A stretch of DNA of 28,997 nt from Schoenoplectus triqueter (taxonomy: Eukaryota; Streptophyta; Magnoliopsida; Poales; Cyperaceae), in NCBI GenBank assembly GCA_964058805.1, contig CAXKVV010001571.1, forward strand, positions 1 through 28,997, in the 5' to 3' direction. Position 1 is the first letter of the stretch. Every line of letters starts with the position of its first letter. Shown here in pieces: positions 1-8,802 of the stretch. The position numbers were made by a program, and so were the translations under genes. Under the pieces are notes generated by a model. The model saw only the letters and a list, made by a program, of their open reading frames with translations, made no database searches and was not told where the DNA came from.

Positions 1-790
1 CGAATAGCATGCGATTAATGACTTACGCTCAAGTCTCTCCTATGCCCTTTTGTTAATGTGAGCAACTTGTGCTTAAATTAGTTTTTATCATATATATGGA
101 GAGTTAAACACGGACAATTTTATATTTTGTCCTTTTGAGAAGTTTGAGATAAATTGTGGTCCCCTTCAAATTGTTCAATTTTCCAGACGTAACAGATACA
201 AATGTTATTGTATCCGTTCACTTTTCCATCACGATAATACAAACCAGACGTAACAGATGTACTCATGACATTCTTTTATAAAATTAACAATTTAATATAT
301 ATTCCAAATGAAATTCTTGTATCTCTTTTTAATATAAGAAAAGATAGTTATTTTCTAAGATTTATTTTGTTACATTTCGAATAACATTAATCTTATTTTC
401 AATACATTAGGGACTATAATTAGATGGAAAGACGTTTAATATTCTTTCTATTTGTAGGTACTACAGAAATTATAAAAGTATTTTGCATATATATATTTCC
501 CACTCCCAAAAATCGTAGATAATTTTTTGGGGTTAAAGACAAGAATCCTCTTTTCCTTTTTTCTTAACAAGACTTCCTCCTAAGATTGAGACAGTGAAAT
601 GACCTTACTTGATGCCTGTTGATTATCTATTTGAACACGCAATGTGGAGTCGTGGATTACCCTTTTCATAAATTTGTGGTGATGATGTCTTCCCAGATAC
701 CTATGGGTTTTTACTTTTTCCTAAAAGAAAAATCATGTCTTCCCAGATACTATGGATTAAACACGACAAGGTTGGTCCAATGAAATTATA
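1..790. other. Intergenic AT-rich DNA, no gene seen
   Basis: No coding frame of note on either strand. Two short direct repeats stand out. CCAGACGTAACAGAT occurs at 183-197 and 244-258. ATGTCTTCCCAGATAC followed by a TATGG stretch occurs at 685-706 and again at 735-755, 50 bp later. These look like small local duplications rather than regulatory arrays. Confidence 0.6.
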
Positions 791-797
791 CTTGGAT

Positions 798-1136
798 TAG
801 AACCAATTCCGTTTCGACTATGTTTCATTTTGTTTCGTGGTAACAAAATGAATTTCTATTTTGTTTATTAAACGAAACGGTTAATGAAACTATTTTTTAT
901 TTCGTGCAAAGAACAAAACGGTTAACGAAACAGTATTTTTCATTTCGTTAAGAGTATTTTAGTGTAAAATACACGAAATTTCATATTTCGTGATAAATGA
1001 AACGGTTAACGAAACGATTTTCTGTTTCATTTATTAAATGAAACGGTTGATGAAATGATTTTCTATTTTATTTATTAAACGAAACGGTTAACGAAATAAC
1101 ACTGTTTCATCACCATTTCAGCCGTTTGACACCCTA
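798..1136. mobile_element. Ac-like non-autonomous hAT element (AAACGG-rich)
   Basis: The segment carries seven AAACGG hexamers: forward at 875, 916, 1000, 1041 and 1082, reverse at 809 and 1122. Most sit in a diverged GAAACGGTTAACGAAAC repeat. AAACGG is the hexamer known to be bound by the maize Ac transposase in Ac subterminal DNA. The right end reads inward as TAGGGTGTCAAACGG, which fits hAT termini, and is followed by CTTAGGAT (1137-1144). The proposed left end starts TAGAACC at 798 and is preceded by CTTGGAT (791-797), a near match allowing one indel. There is no coding. The right end is well supported; the left boundary and target duplication are only plausible. Confidence 0.6.
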
Positions 1137-1160
1137 CTTAGGATCCGATGGATGAAATAA

Positions 1161-1278
1161 CAGCGATTTTTTAAAAAAAATATTATAATATTCCGTATTA
1201 TAATAATACTTATTATTAAATTAATAATACTTATTATTAAATCTAGGATTATTATAATAATTATTTAGAAAAATCTCT
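1161..1278. mobile_element. 118-bp MITE with 10-bp target duplication
   Basis: The direct repeat GATGAAATAA flanks the segment at 1151-1160 and 1279-1288. Inside, about 30 bp at each end form an imperfect inverted repeat: CAGCGATTTTTTAAA on the left, and AGAGATTTTTCTAAA when the right end is read inward. Both arms then run through TATTATAATA to TCC. The centre holds two copies of TAATACTTATTATTAAAT. Length, termini and a 9-10 bp duplication fit a Mutator-type MITE. The superfamily is inferred, since no transposase is encoded. Confidence 0.7.
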
Positions 1279-1299
1279 GATGAAATAATCGTCGGGTCG

Positions 1300-1600
1300 T
1301 CATATTTGATATTTCGCACGACAATTAAAGTACTGGAATCCATGAATCTTGACTTGATCAAACTATTAAATCTCGTCTCTTCTCTTTCGTTTCTTGCCTT
1401 TTTATTTTATTTTGTACAAGGTTTCTGATTTTTCTATCTGTTTACGCAATTTTTTTTCATGGTTCTGCTCTTCCGAATCAAACTTCGTAAAAATTTTCAT
1501 ATTAAGATAAAAGGGCTATGACCCATTTTCCTTCTCAAAAAAGAAAAAAATTGATCCTGTAGGTGTTCGAACTCCCCCGCTCGACTTTTCTGATCATAAG
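1300..1600. other. Intergenic, no gene seen
   Basis: Pyrimidine-rich and AT-rich DNA without a convincing open frame. A GTTCGAACTC string near 1565 resembles a pol III B box but has no matching A box, so no tRNA or SINE is called. Confidence 0.5.
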
Positions 1601-1604
1601 GTTT

Positions 1605-1755
1605 GTAGTTTGCTCTACAAAATTACAACATAAATAAAATGAAGAAGAAGATCGCTTTTTTTTTTCTTTTTTAATGTCAGAAGACTAGTTTGCTCCACAA
1701 AATCAAAACAAAAATAAAATGAAGAAGAATATCACTTTTTTTGAACGTTAGAAGA
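1605..1755. repeat. Tandem duplication, about 80-bp unit
   Basis: Two adjacent diverged copies start at 1605 and 1685. Both carry TAGTTTGCTC.ACAAAAT, then ATAAAATGAAGAAGAA, a T-rich run and a GTCAGAAGA or GTTAGAAGA end. The second copy is shorter because its T-run is shorter. No coding is seen. Confidence 0.75.
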
Positions 1756-1759
1756 TAAA

Positions 1760-2450
1760 TTGCTACTTCAATAATACTTCTACCGTTTATTGCTTAAAAG
1801 TTATTACTACGAAGTCATAAAATTTGCTAAGGTTTTATTAATTATATACATTAATTTCCCAACGACGAGCTTATGTTCATGCTATATATCAACACAAACA
1901 GTTTTATTAACTATGTACGCACGAGCGCACGAACATACCGCCAGATTTAATTAGTTAATTAACACTAATTTGACATCTAACATTAATTAAAAAGATACTT
2001 CTCATGTGATATTCTTTTAGAAAATTACAATTTTTATCAATTTCAACAGAAACCATGTGTATACCATTGACCTTAAAATTACTTCACAGGGAAAATTAAT
2101 GGGAAGGACAATCTAGAAGTTAATTTCCAATCTTAGCAGTATCTTAATTAAAATTAAGCTACAAAAAGAAAGATCTACTCTTTTTCAAATATTAAACATA
2201 TTGTTATTTATTTATTTTTATATGTACATGTTTTGGCAAAAAAAAAACACCACGCCACCATGCACGGTGCCATGGAATTAATTAATTTTACATCATGTCT
2301 TTTTATCTTACAGAAAACGAGCTAGAAGCAACCAAATAGACAAAACACACCCGGGCGATCCCAAAAGGGAACAAAAAGGAATGTGGTGAAATTAACAAAA
2401 TGTTAATTGAAGTAGAAATAAACAAGAAGCAGGAAGAACAAACAAAGGAA
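1760..2450. other. Intergenic, 3' side of the DUF1442 gene
   Basis: AT-rich DNA with no supported gene. Its right part lies downstream of the minus-strand DUF1442 stop codon (2454-2456) and should contain that gene's 3' UTR and polyadenylation region. No distinct polyadenylation signal could be chosen with confidence. Confidence 0.5.
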
Positions 2451-2453
2451 AAT

Positions 2454-3047
2454 TTAACGCCGGAACAAATGTTCCTCTCCGGTACCTTCATCTACGTGTC
2501 TGATCCACCGGCTCCTGCCGCTCTTCCCCAAACTCGGCCCTTTGCCGATCCCGACATGCACCACCTCCACCCCTTCACCAATTGGCAGGAACACCGACCG
2601 CACCACCCGCATGCCCGCACTAAACACCGCACCCGCCACAACGTTGCTTTTCCTTGCATTATATCTCATCACCACCATCCCTCTTGGTCCTGGTCTCGCC
2701 TCCTTTACCACGGAGACAACGTCTCTCCTCTTACCATCCACCACCAGATAATCTACTCCTTTCAGTTGTCTCATGGCGTCCTTCGCCTTGGATTCATCTT
2801 CTGACAGCGAGACATATTTTCCACGTGTGTGCCGTGCGGCTGTCATGAGGGCGAGGCTTGTGCTTGTAGGGACGTCGCTGCTGTTTGACTGTGCATCAAT
2901 AATAAGCTGAGCCTTCCACCCGCCGGCCATGGCAGAGATGAACTCTGCCACATCGGTCTCTTCATGATGTTGATTTTCACCAGCTAGGGTTTTCACGCCT
3001 TCTATGTAGGCCTTGGAGGCCGTCTCCGGACACCATACCAGTTTCAT
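2454..3047 (-). CDS. DUF1442 family protein (plant Rossmann-like protein)
   Basis: A single uninterrupted 197-residue frame starts at the first ATG after a purine-rich leader. It begins MKLVWCPETASKAYIEGVK, the hallmark N-terminus of plant DUF1442 proteins. Further family features are a VAEFISAMAGGW block (about 33-44), VDYLVVDGKRRD (98-109), RGMVVMRYNA (122-131) and RVVRSVFLPIGEGVEVVHVG (147-166). Family members are about 200 residues long and are classed by fold as S-adenosylmethionine-dependent methyltransferase-like, but no reaction is established, and I see no proof of a methyltransferase active site. There is no signal peptide or membrane segment. The basic tail (about 168-197) after the conserved core is probably variable. 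The GC content is clearly higher than in the flanks. A 695-bp hAT-like element begins only 98 bp upstream of the ATG, so most upstream regulatory DNA is transposon sequence. A 134-residue frame on the opposite strand is a shadow. Confidence 0.9.
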   Translation of the reverse strand: MKLVWCPETASKAYIEGVKTLAGENQHHEETDVAEFISAMAGGWKAQLIIDAQSNSSDVPTSTSLALMTAARHTRGKYVSLSEDESKAKDAMRQLKGVDYLVVDGKRRDVVSVVKEARPGPRGMVVMRYNARKSNVVAGAVFSAGMRVVRSVFLPIGEGVEVVHVGIGKGPSLGKSGRSRWIRHVDEGTGEEHLFRR

Positions 3048-3144
3048 GTTCTCTCTCTTCCTCTCCTTCTCTTGCTCTCTGAAATTAGAAACAAGGGGAC
3101 GCCGTACAAGTGTGGGGAAGGGAAATGACTGATGAGATAATGGT

Positions 3145-3839
3145 TAGAGATGCGCAACTTTTGGGTTAATGATTTTTTATAAAAAAATAAATTTAATTCG
3201 ATTATATTAAGTTGAAAATTTTTTCCGCTAATCTACTCATAATTTAACTCAATCCATATAATTTTTTACATACGAATTTTTACGGATTATACAAATTAAA
3301 TGAACTAAATTAGTTGATATTTTTATTAAATTATATATTATATATTTTTTAATAATATTTACATGATATATTTTATTAATGATATCACAACTCAACTATT
3401 AGAAAAAAATATGAAAAAATAATGATTATTTCACATCAATTATAACTAATAAATTAAAAAATAAATATTTTTCATGTTTTATAAAAAATAATTAATATTA
3501 TAAAGAAAATAATATATAACATCTAAAAAATAAAAATTTGACAAAAAATACATGATAATAATTAAAATATAATGTAAAATTTTAATTCTTAAATAATTAT
3601 TTTATTGATTATCAATAAATTATATATAATATTTAAAAATATATATCATATAAGATTATACGGCCGGATTCGGGTTAGACGGGTTTCTAAAAGTAAATAT
3701 ATAACCCAACTTAATAAACCGGGTTTAGCCAAAATTATAATTTATATCCAATCCGATAACTTATTAACCCGACAAAAAGTGAATTGGATCGGATGAGTTA
3801 AACGGATTAGATAAGTTGACGGATTTAATGTACACTCTA
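3145..3839. mobile_element. hAT-like non-autonomous element upstream of DUF1442
   Basis: The left end is TAGAGATGCGCAACTT; the right end read inward is TAGAGTGTACATTAAATC. Both begin TAGAG, as hAT termini often do. The flanking octamers are ATAATGGT (3137-3144) and ATAATGTA (3840-3847), six of eight matching, as expected for an aged 8-bp hAT duplication. Subterminal DNA also forms an imperfect inverted repeat: CTAATCTACTCATAATTTAACTC near 3230 matches the reverse complement of the GATGAGTTAAACGGATTAG stretch near 3792. The interior is almost pure AT with no coding. Its position next to the DUF1442 start makes it a likely influence on that promoter. Confidence 0.6.
3173..3181 (-). promoter_or_regulatory. 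Candidate TATA box of the DUF1442 gene
   Basis: Read on the minus strand this is TATAAAAAA, about 126 bp upstream of the DUF1442 ATG. The intervening DNA includes a GA-rich leader, common in plant 5' UTRs. The site lies just inside the hAT-like element that begins at 3145. The region is very AT-rich, so chance occurrence is a real possibility. Confidence 0.35.
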
Positions 3840-3847
3840 ATAATGTA

Positions 3848-4658
3848 ATAATGGTTGTTAGGGGAGACCGTGGAAGTTAATTTATGCACTCCTGGCAGTT
3901 GACTTTGGAAACGCTTTTAAAGTTTCAGCTTAAATTTAACCTTTATATATTTCAAAGATTATGCTAACACGTCCATCAAGAGCCTGCTTTGGCCTTTTTC
4001 CGAGTTCCGAATCAAATGGATCCGTTGTGCCACTCAATAACTAACAAATGTATGTCAAAACACAGGCACACAAAAAGGCCAGGGAAATTTTAATGTCAAA
4101 CTTCAAAATAAATTTGTCCATGAATTATGCTTATATGTATTGATTAAATAATTGTATTTCACAAAAAAAAAGTAAGATTTGGTGAGTCTATACAATGAAA
4201 ATATTGAGAGTGGCTATAATGTGTAACTTCTTAACTTATTCCTCAAATAATATAGTGTATTAAGAAATATCAATTATGCAAGTAAGACGGAGATAATTTA
4301 ATATTGCATTTTGTTAGACTAACAAGTGATCGGCACAAAAGATCCCGTTCTCGCGGTCGTAGGTTACTAGGTCCATTGAATTATGCAAAACAACTAGCAT
4401 TGTTTTGTGGGATTTATTAAGCGGTTGATTAGGATATGACATGGTGGCACATATATTGAAGTACATATATACTTCTAAATTACAGCACAAAACGACAAAT
4501 TAGATAGAAGGATAAAGCTATTATTATCCTCTCCAGTCCTAATGGAAAGCCTGAGACGCCGTTTTATTTTCAAAAGCCCAAAATTATCTATTCCCTTTTA
4601 TTCCCCTTAATTTTTAATTTTTATTTCCCTCCCATTGCTCTCCTTATTAAGGAGACGA
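3848..4658. other. Intergenic, no gene seen
   Basis: No convincing coding frame, RNA gene or clear terminal repeat on either strand. The sequence is AT-rich with small GC-richer patches (around 3960-4080 and 4325-4380) that do not translate into a recognisable protein. Confidence 0.5.
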
Positions 4659-4840
4659 GGAGTCCTAAGTCTTTGCAATCATTTTTGGTTCCAAAACATA
4701 TTTTATTTGTTGGAATAATATTGAGATTGGAGTAAAATATAGGATTGAAAATCAGTTACATCGAAATTGGTGATTAAATGCTAATTTAATGATCACAAAG
4801 TGTCTTGGAACCAAAAATAGTCCCAAACCCATGGGACTCC
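4659..4840. mobile_element. Small MITE with GGAGTCC termini
   Basis: The left arm runs GGAGTCCTAAGTCTTTG into ATTTTTGGTTCCAA. The right arm read inward runs GGAGTCCCATGGGTTTG into ATTTTTGGTTCCAA. The arms align over about 45 bp around a short AT-rich centre with no coding. A target duplication could not be identified, so the superfamily is open. Confidence 0.6.
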
Positions 4841-4849
4841 CCCAAATGT

Positions 4850-5680
4850 GAGAAAAAAAAATGCTGGATAAAGTGCGCCATAGTTCTGGTAGCACAGAAA
4901 TTTTCATGTAATATAGAATATATATTTTTTGTCACCAAACTAGTGAAAAATCAAATATTTGTTGTATACTTTTGCTGGTATAATTGAGTTGGCCGGCCGG
5001 GACAAAAAAATTCAGGTGTTGTATCATTACATATTTTATGATACATGACTTGGATATAGCTTGACACGAATCTACCTTTAAAATCATTGACACTTTTGAA
5101 CGCTAGGCGTGTCAGTAAACCTATAAGCATGTGGCAAAAAGAGAGGAGATAAAAAAATATTGGCAATATATGTTCTAAACAGCGTAGTGTCCACTATACT
5201 TGATCTTTGTATTGCATTGTAGAGCTGTCTTCCACATTTATTTTGGAAAAGGTCACGTTACTTCGTAATTACGGTGCTATTTACCTCTCAAATTCTAAGA
5301 CCTAGGTGCAAAATATTAATAGAAAGGTTATTTACAATAAATTAAAGTATAGTTTGATTTGAGTTGAGTTGAAAAGTAACACCTCTCTTCAGCATTGACA
5401 TTTACTTTTTTTTTTAGATGCATCACGCATTCATGTGAAATTTGATATGCATCTAGATCGAGCGGGGTACTGATATAGGCTCTGGGTTAGGTACTTGGGT
5501 TTGCAATTTTATATGATCTGTATTAAATGAGTAACTGAGAAAGCCCACGCAATTAGAGCAAGATATTACTTATTACATTAATTAGTTAGTTTCTATATAT
5601 GAACGCAACTATGCAAGTATTTTTTTAATTAAACATTCAAAACAGCTAGGAAGGCCGTTTACTTGAACAAAAGCAGTCCT
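4850..5680. other. Intergenic, no gene seen
   Basis: Short open frames at 4805-4987 (+) and 4951-5166 (-) have no recognisable domain and are compositionally like their surroundings. No RNA gene, tandem array or terminal inverted repeat was found. Confidence 0.5.
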
Positions 5681-5681
5681 C

Positions 5682-5860
5682 TCGAAGCGGATGCTTCGAA
5701 ACGTTAGCAAAACACAGTGCACCAATTTTTACTAATATTTTTTATTAATAATTGTTGGCAAAAAAATTTGCTAATGATTATTATAGAGAAATCATTAGCA
5801 AAACTCAGTTGGCCAACATTTACTAATAATATCTTTTGATTAAAAATTGTTATTGAATCT
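5682..5860. repeat. Subterminal-type repeats, probable CACTA end
   Basis: Two diverged direct copies, each starting TTAGCAAAAC.CAGT and ending in TAATTGTT or AAATTGTT, begin near 5704 and 5795. Between them is a perfect 13-bp hairpin, TTTGCTAATGATT (5767-5779) and its complement (5790-5802), with a 10-base loop. A second hairpin, TCGAAGC GGAT GCTTCGA, is at 5682-5699. Short repeats in direct and inverted orientation near a terminus are typical of CACTA elements, and decayed TNP2-type coding follows at 7139. No CACTA terminal motif was confirmed, so the assignment is inferred. Confidence 0.45.
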
Positions 5861-6270
5861 TCTTTTTTTTTTTGATTAATTACGCTTGCTCCAGAAGTCC
5901 AGAAACCTAATCTTTACTCTAACTGCCAGAGCCATCTCTTTTCTCTCCTTTGCTCCCCAACTTGAATTCTTTTTGAAGCTGCTCCAACTTGAAGCTCCTC
6001 CAGCTAGCCAGCTTCTTGATCTTTCTTCACGAGATGTAAAAAATTTATCTCTAACTTAGCTTTTATTTTTTAATTTTAGCATAATTAATGCATACATTTA
6101 ATTATTAATTAGTTATTTACATAAATTGATTACATATAATATATATATGTAATTAATTAGGTATTGTCATGTAAACCAATTTATCGGAATTACAATAACT
6201 TAGATTGATGTCTATTCAAGATTAATTTAATAGGATTAATCTCGAATAGTCCTCGTTGGAATTGTTTTTT

Positions 6271-6484
6271 GAATACTTTATCTCATTTAGAATTAGTGAA
6301 GGTATACTAGTTGCATTATACTATTTGAGAATAATCTGATATAATATTCTCTTTTTGTTCGTATGAATACATACGTGCATGCAAATATGTATTGGTATAC
6401 TCGAGGAGCTAAGAGGAAATATTGTCGATTTTTTTTCAAACATCAGATTGACTAGCGTATCTTCATTAATGAGATAAAGTATTC
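6271..6484. repeat. 17-bp perfect inverted repeat, 180-bp spacer
   Basis: GAATACTTTATCTCATT at 6271-6287 is perfectly complementary to 6468-6484. Similarity continues with gaps inward, where GTGAAGGTATACTAGT is echoed by ATGAAGATACGCTAGTC. It is probably part of the decayed element that fills 5680-7720. No coding is seen in the spacer. Confidence 0.6.
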
Positions 6485-6516
6485 AAAGAATGAGTTAGGA
6501 TGGTTGGCCGGCCCAA

Positions 6517-6656
6517 AACCTAAACCGTAAACCCAAAACCCAAAATCCAAAACTTTAAAACCCGAACTCTAAACCCAAAACTTTAAACCCTGAATCCTAA
6601 ACCCAAAACCTTAAACCCGAAATCTTAAACCCTAAACTCTAACTTATAAACCCTAA
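6517..6656 (+). repeat. Degenerate telomere-like (CCCTAAA)n tract
   Basis: About 140 bp of diverged CCCTAAA and CCCAAAA heptamers, such as AAACCCTAAACTCT and TAAACCCAAAACC. CCCTAAA is the plant telomere repeat. The tract is too degenerate and too short to be a telomere. It is an interstitial telomere-like repeat, or a simple repeat inside the neighbouring CACTA remnant. Confidence 0.7.
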
Positions 6657-7138
6657 ATCAAGGGAGAAATATTTTTAAGCAATCCAACACTAAAAAAATA
6701 TGGAATATCATGTTATTTGTGTTGCGGGTTCGAAAACAACCGCTCGTGAGCTTCTGATGATAAAGATTAAGTAAATTGAGGAGATCGTCAATCATCACGT
6801 TTGATGGATATTTTGTTAAATCTTCTACTTGTTTGTTATTTGTTAGACTTGTGTAATTTGTGAGATTATATTATTTATGATGTGAGAGACATATGTTAAT
6901 TATTTATTTTATGTTTGTTGTTTGTGAGATTATATTATTATTTCTGAGATTTATTTATATTATTATTTGTGAGACTCTGTTATTTATCTGTTATTTATGA
7001 TTTAATTTAATTATATTATTTATTGATATTTTACAAATTTTCTTTTCAGATTGCTGAAAAAAATTAAAACCCTAATCCTTTAATCCCTAAACCTAGCTTA
7101 AACTAAAAAAATTATAAACCTTATGTTCTTGTTCTTAG

Positions 7139-7435
7139 ATGGATCATAGTCGATAGATATATGGAATCAGTGAAGATATGAAAGGTGTTAAGAAATTTAT
7201 GGATTACTCTAGTGAAGATATGAGTCAAAGGGGTGATTAGATAATTTTTTGTTCTTATCGGGATTGTTAGAACTTATAAAGATTTTGAAATATCAAAGAA
7301 TTATGAGTTCATTTGATTAGACATAGGTTTAAGGAGTAGTACATCCAATGGATATGACATGAAGAGAATTTTGAAGAATCTATGAATGTCGGGACGAGTA
7401 GAGCTGCAGTTAATTCAGAAAACAATTGTATGTAA
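7139..7435 (+). pseudogene. CACTA transposase-associated domain, decayed
   Basis: Reading from the ATG at 7139 through many in-frame stops gives MDHSR*IYGIS, then GVKKFMDYSS, CSYRDC*NL, VHLIRHRFKE*YIQW and HEE. This order matches the N-terminal transposase-associated domain of plant CACTA (En/Spm-type) TNP2 proteins: an MD-SW-Y start, a G-V-F block, a C-x2-C-N zinc-like pair, an HL-GF-Y-W block and HGE. Nine or more stop codons make it non-functional. The continuation appears in another frame from 7534, so at least one frameshift separates the two pieces. The identification rests on the order of short blocks, not on an alignment. Confidence 0.6.
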
Positions 7436-7533
7436 TGAATTGGGGGGTGAAAATATAAAAAAATTGAACCAATATCTGTTTTAAGGGATGATTCTGATGA
7501 TAAAAATACATAAACTTAGATAATTCAGAGTGT

Positions 7534-7716
7534 ATGAAATATAATGATAATTTAAATGAAATGATGAATAATGTTGTAATGGATTTTCTTGATATGCCTG
7601 AAGTTTTTGAAAATTTATATAATAACTCTAACATATTGTTTTATCTTGGTTGTATGAAGTTTATTAAAATATTAGTCATGCGAGGATTTTTGGAATGCAG
7701 CAATCCAGATTGTTGA
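7534..7716 (+). pseudogene. CACTA TNP2-like transposase fragment
   Basis: This 60-residue frame contains LNEMMNNVVMDFLDMPEVF, ENLYNNSNILFYLGCMKF and IKILVMRGFLE. It resembles the TNP2 transposase segment with an N-D-A run, a short acidic stretch, F-x-LL-x-A/S, the conserved LYPGC-KF motif (here FYLGCMKF) and the following leucine-rich block. It is in a different frame from the transposase-associated remnant at 7139-7435 and ends where the conserved LK-GWSD stretch would be expected. It is a fragment of a dead CACTA element. Confidence 0.55.
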
Positions 7717-7719
7717 TGG

Positions 7720-8270
7720 TATGTTTTCTTCAATTGCACTAGAGCAGCTGGTGACAATCCATTGGATGACATGTTGTCTTGTGCTTCAGATGGTAGCACC
7801 AAAGGCGGTGTTTAGTGAGTCATCTCCATTGCCAATTAAGCACTTAAAATTTGTGCACGAAGAGAGAAAACATTAAGTTATTGGCTTGATTGCCGAAACA
7901 GAGCACAATTTATCTATAATTAGAGAAAATTAGGCTAAATCAGACAGCCTGACTAGGTTGATGAATATAAAGGATCATTTCAAGCTTAGTAATTGATTGT
8001 CATCAAAGCTTTTATGGGGTGTAAAAGAAAAAGGGGGATTTTACAATTATACCCATGGCAGGTGAGATAACTAAGGTTTTTTGTCTCTAGATTACAATGG
8101 TTTTTTATTCGATTGAACTAATAATTATTAGTTACATTTCTCGTGCATAAAAGTTTATACATGTCAACTACTGCATGAGCTACTTGAAAATGAGACCATT
8201 TGTTTTCTGATAGACCCACAAATTAATGAATCATGTATAAAGGGTACTTTGTTCTTTTAAATTTGTCGCA
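7720..8270. other. Probable decayed CACTA interior, no intact gene
   Basis: No usable open frame on either strand. The sequence between the TNP2 fragment and the hAT insertion is probably more of the same dead CACTA element, but no motif could be assigned and no right-hand CACTA terminus was recognised. Confidence 0.35.
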
Positions 8271-8590
8271 TACTTTTATATAGGGGTTTGCTAAAACCCG
8301 CCGGGTACAATTCGTATCCGTGCCTGGTACCTGTGATATCTGTACCCGTGCCGGGGTATAGGTGGATAAATGGGTACACGAGTACGGGTTTGAGAAGGGC
8401 CGATCACGTTTTTTTGGAAAAAATTCTTTGTACCCGCCGCCCCTGTACCCGTAAAATTCAAATTTCAAACCCCCCGGTTCACATCAAATCAATACCCGTA
8501 CCTGCTGTACCCGTCTTCCCCGCCGACTCGTGAACCCGCTGGAATTTTTTTTTAATAAATTTCAAATTTTATTCCCTCCAATCAAAACTC

Positions 8591-8598
8591 TATAAATA
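8591..8598 (+). promoter_or_regulatory. TATA box of the hAT transposase
   Basis: TATAAATA is followed about 25-30 bp later by a run of CTCAATCTCTCAATC-type leader sequence, a typical plant transcription start environment. It lies inside the element and points toward the transposase remnant, so it is the element's own promoter. Whether it is still active cannot be told. Confidence 0.65.
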
Positions 8599-8802
8599 CA
8601 CCCCTCTTCCTCTCAATATTTTCACATTCTCTCAATCTCTCAATCTTTTATTCTCTCAATATAATATTATTCTCAATTTTTAAATTTATTGTTCCAAAAA
8701 AATTAGTATAAAAATACGATCACGAAATTACGATGCTGTTATTGGGGAGTTTTTGAGAAGCTCCACCCCAGAGGGAATGGCATTGGAACCCAGTGTCAAG
8801 TA

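Noticed and set aside
1551..1600. GTTCGAACTC, like a tRNA or SINE B box
   Set aside because: No A box at the right distance on either strand, no cloverleaf, and no flank duplication.
2400..2804. 134-residue plus-strand open frame
   Set aside because: It lies antisense to the DUF1442 gene, has a low-complexity His/Pro-rich translation and no recognisable domain; it is a shadow of the real gene.
4951..5166. 71-residue minus-strand frame, and the plus frame at 4805-4987
   Set aside because: No domain; the plus frame overlaps the MITE end and the composition matches the non-coding surroundings.
6688..6703. CACTAAAAAAATATGG as a CACTA terminus
   Set aside because: It lies in the middle of the probable element, has no matching inverted copy and could easily occur by chance in this composition.
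8288..8533. Open frames of 81 residues on both strands
   Set aside because: They run through the TACCCG subterminal array of the hAT element; the Pro/Val/Arg-rich translation reflects the repeats. The same holds for the frames at 10250-10492.
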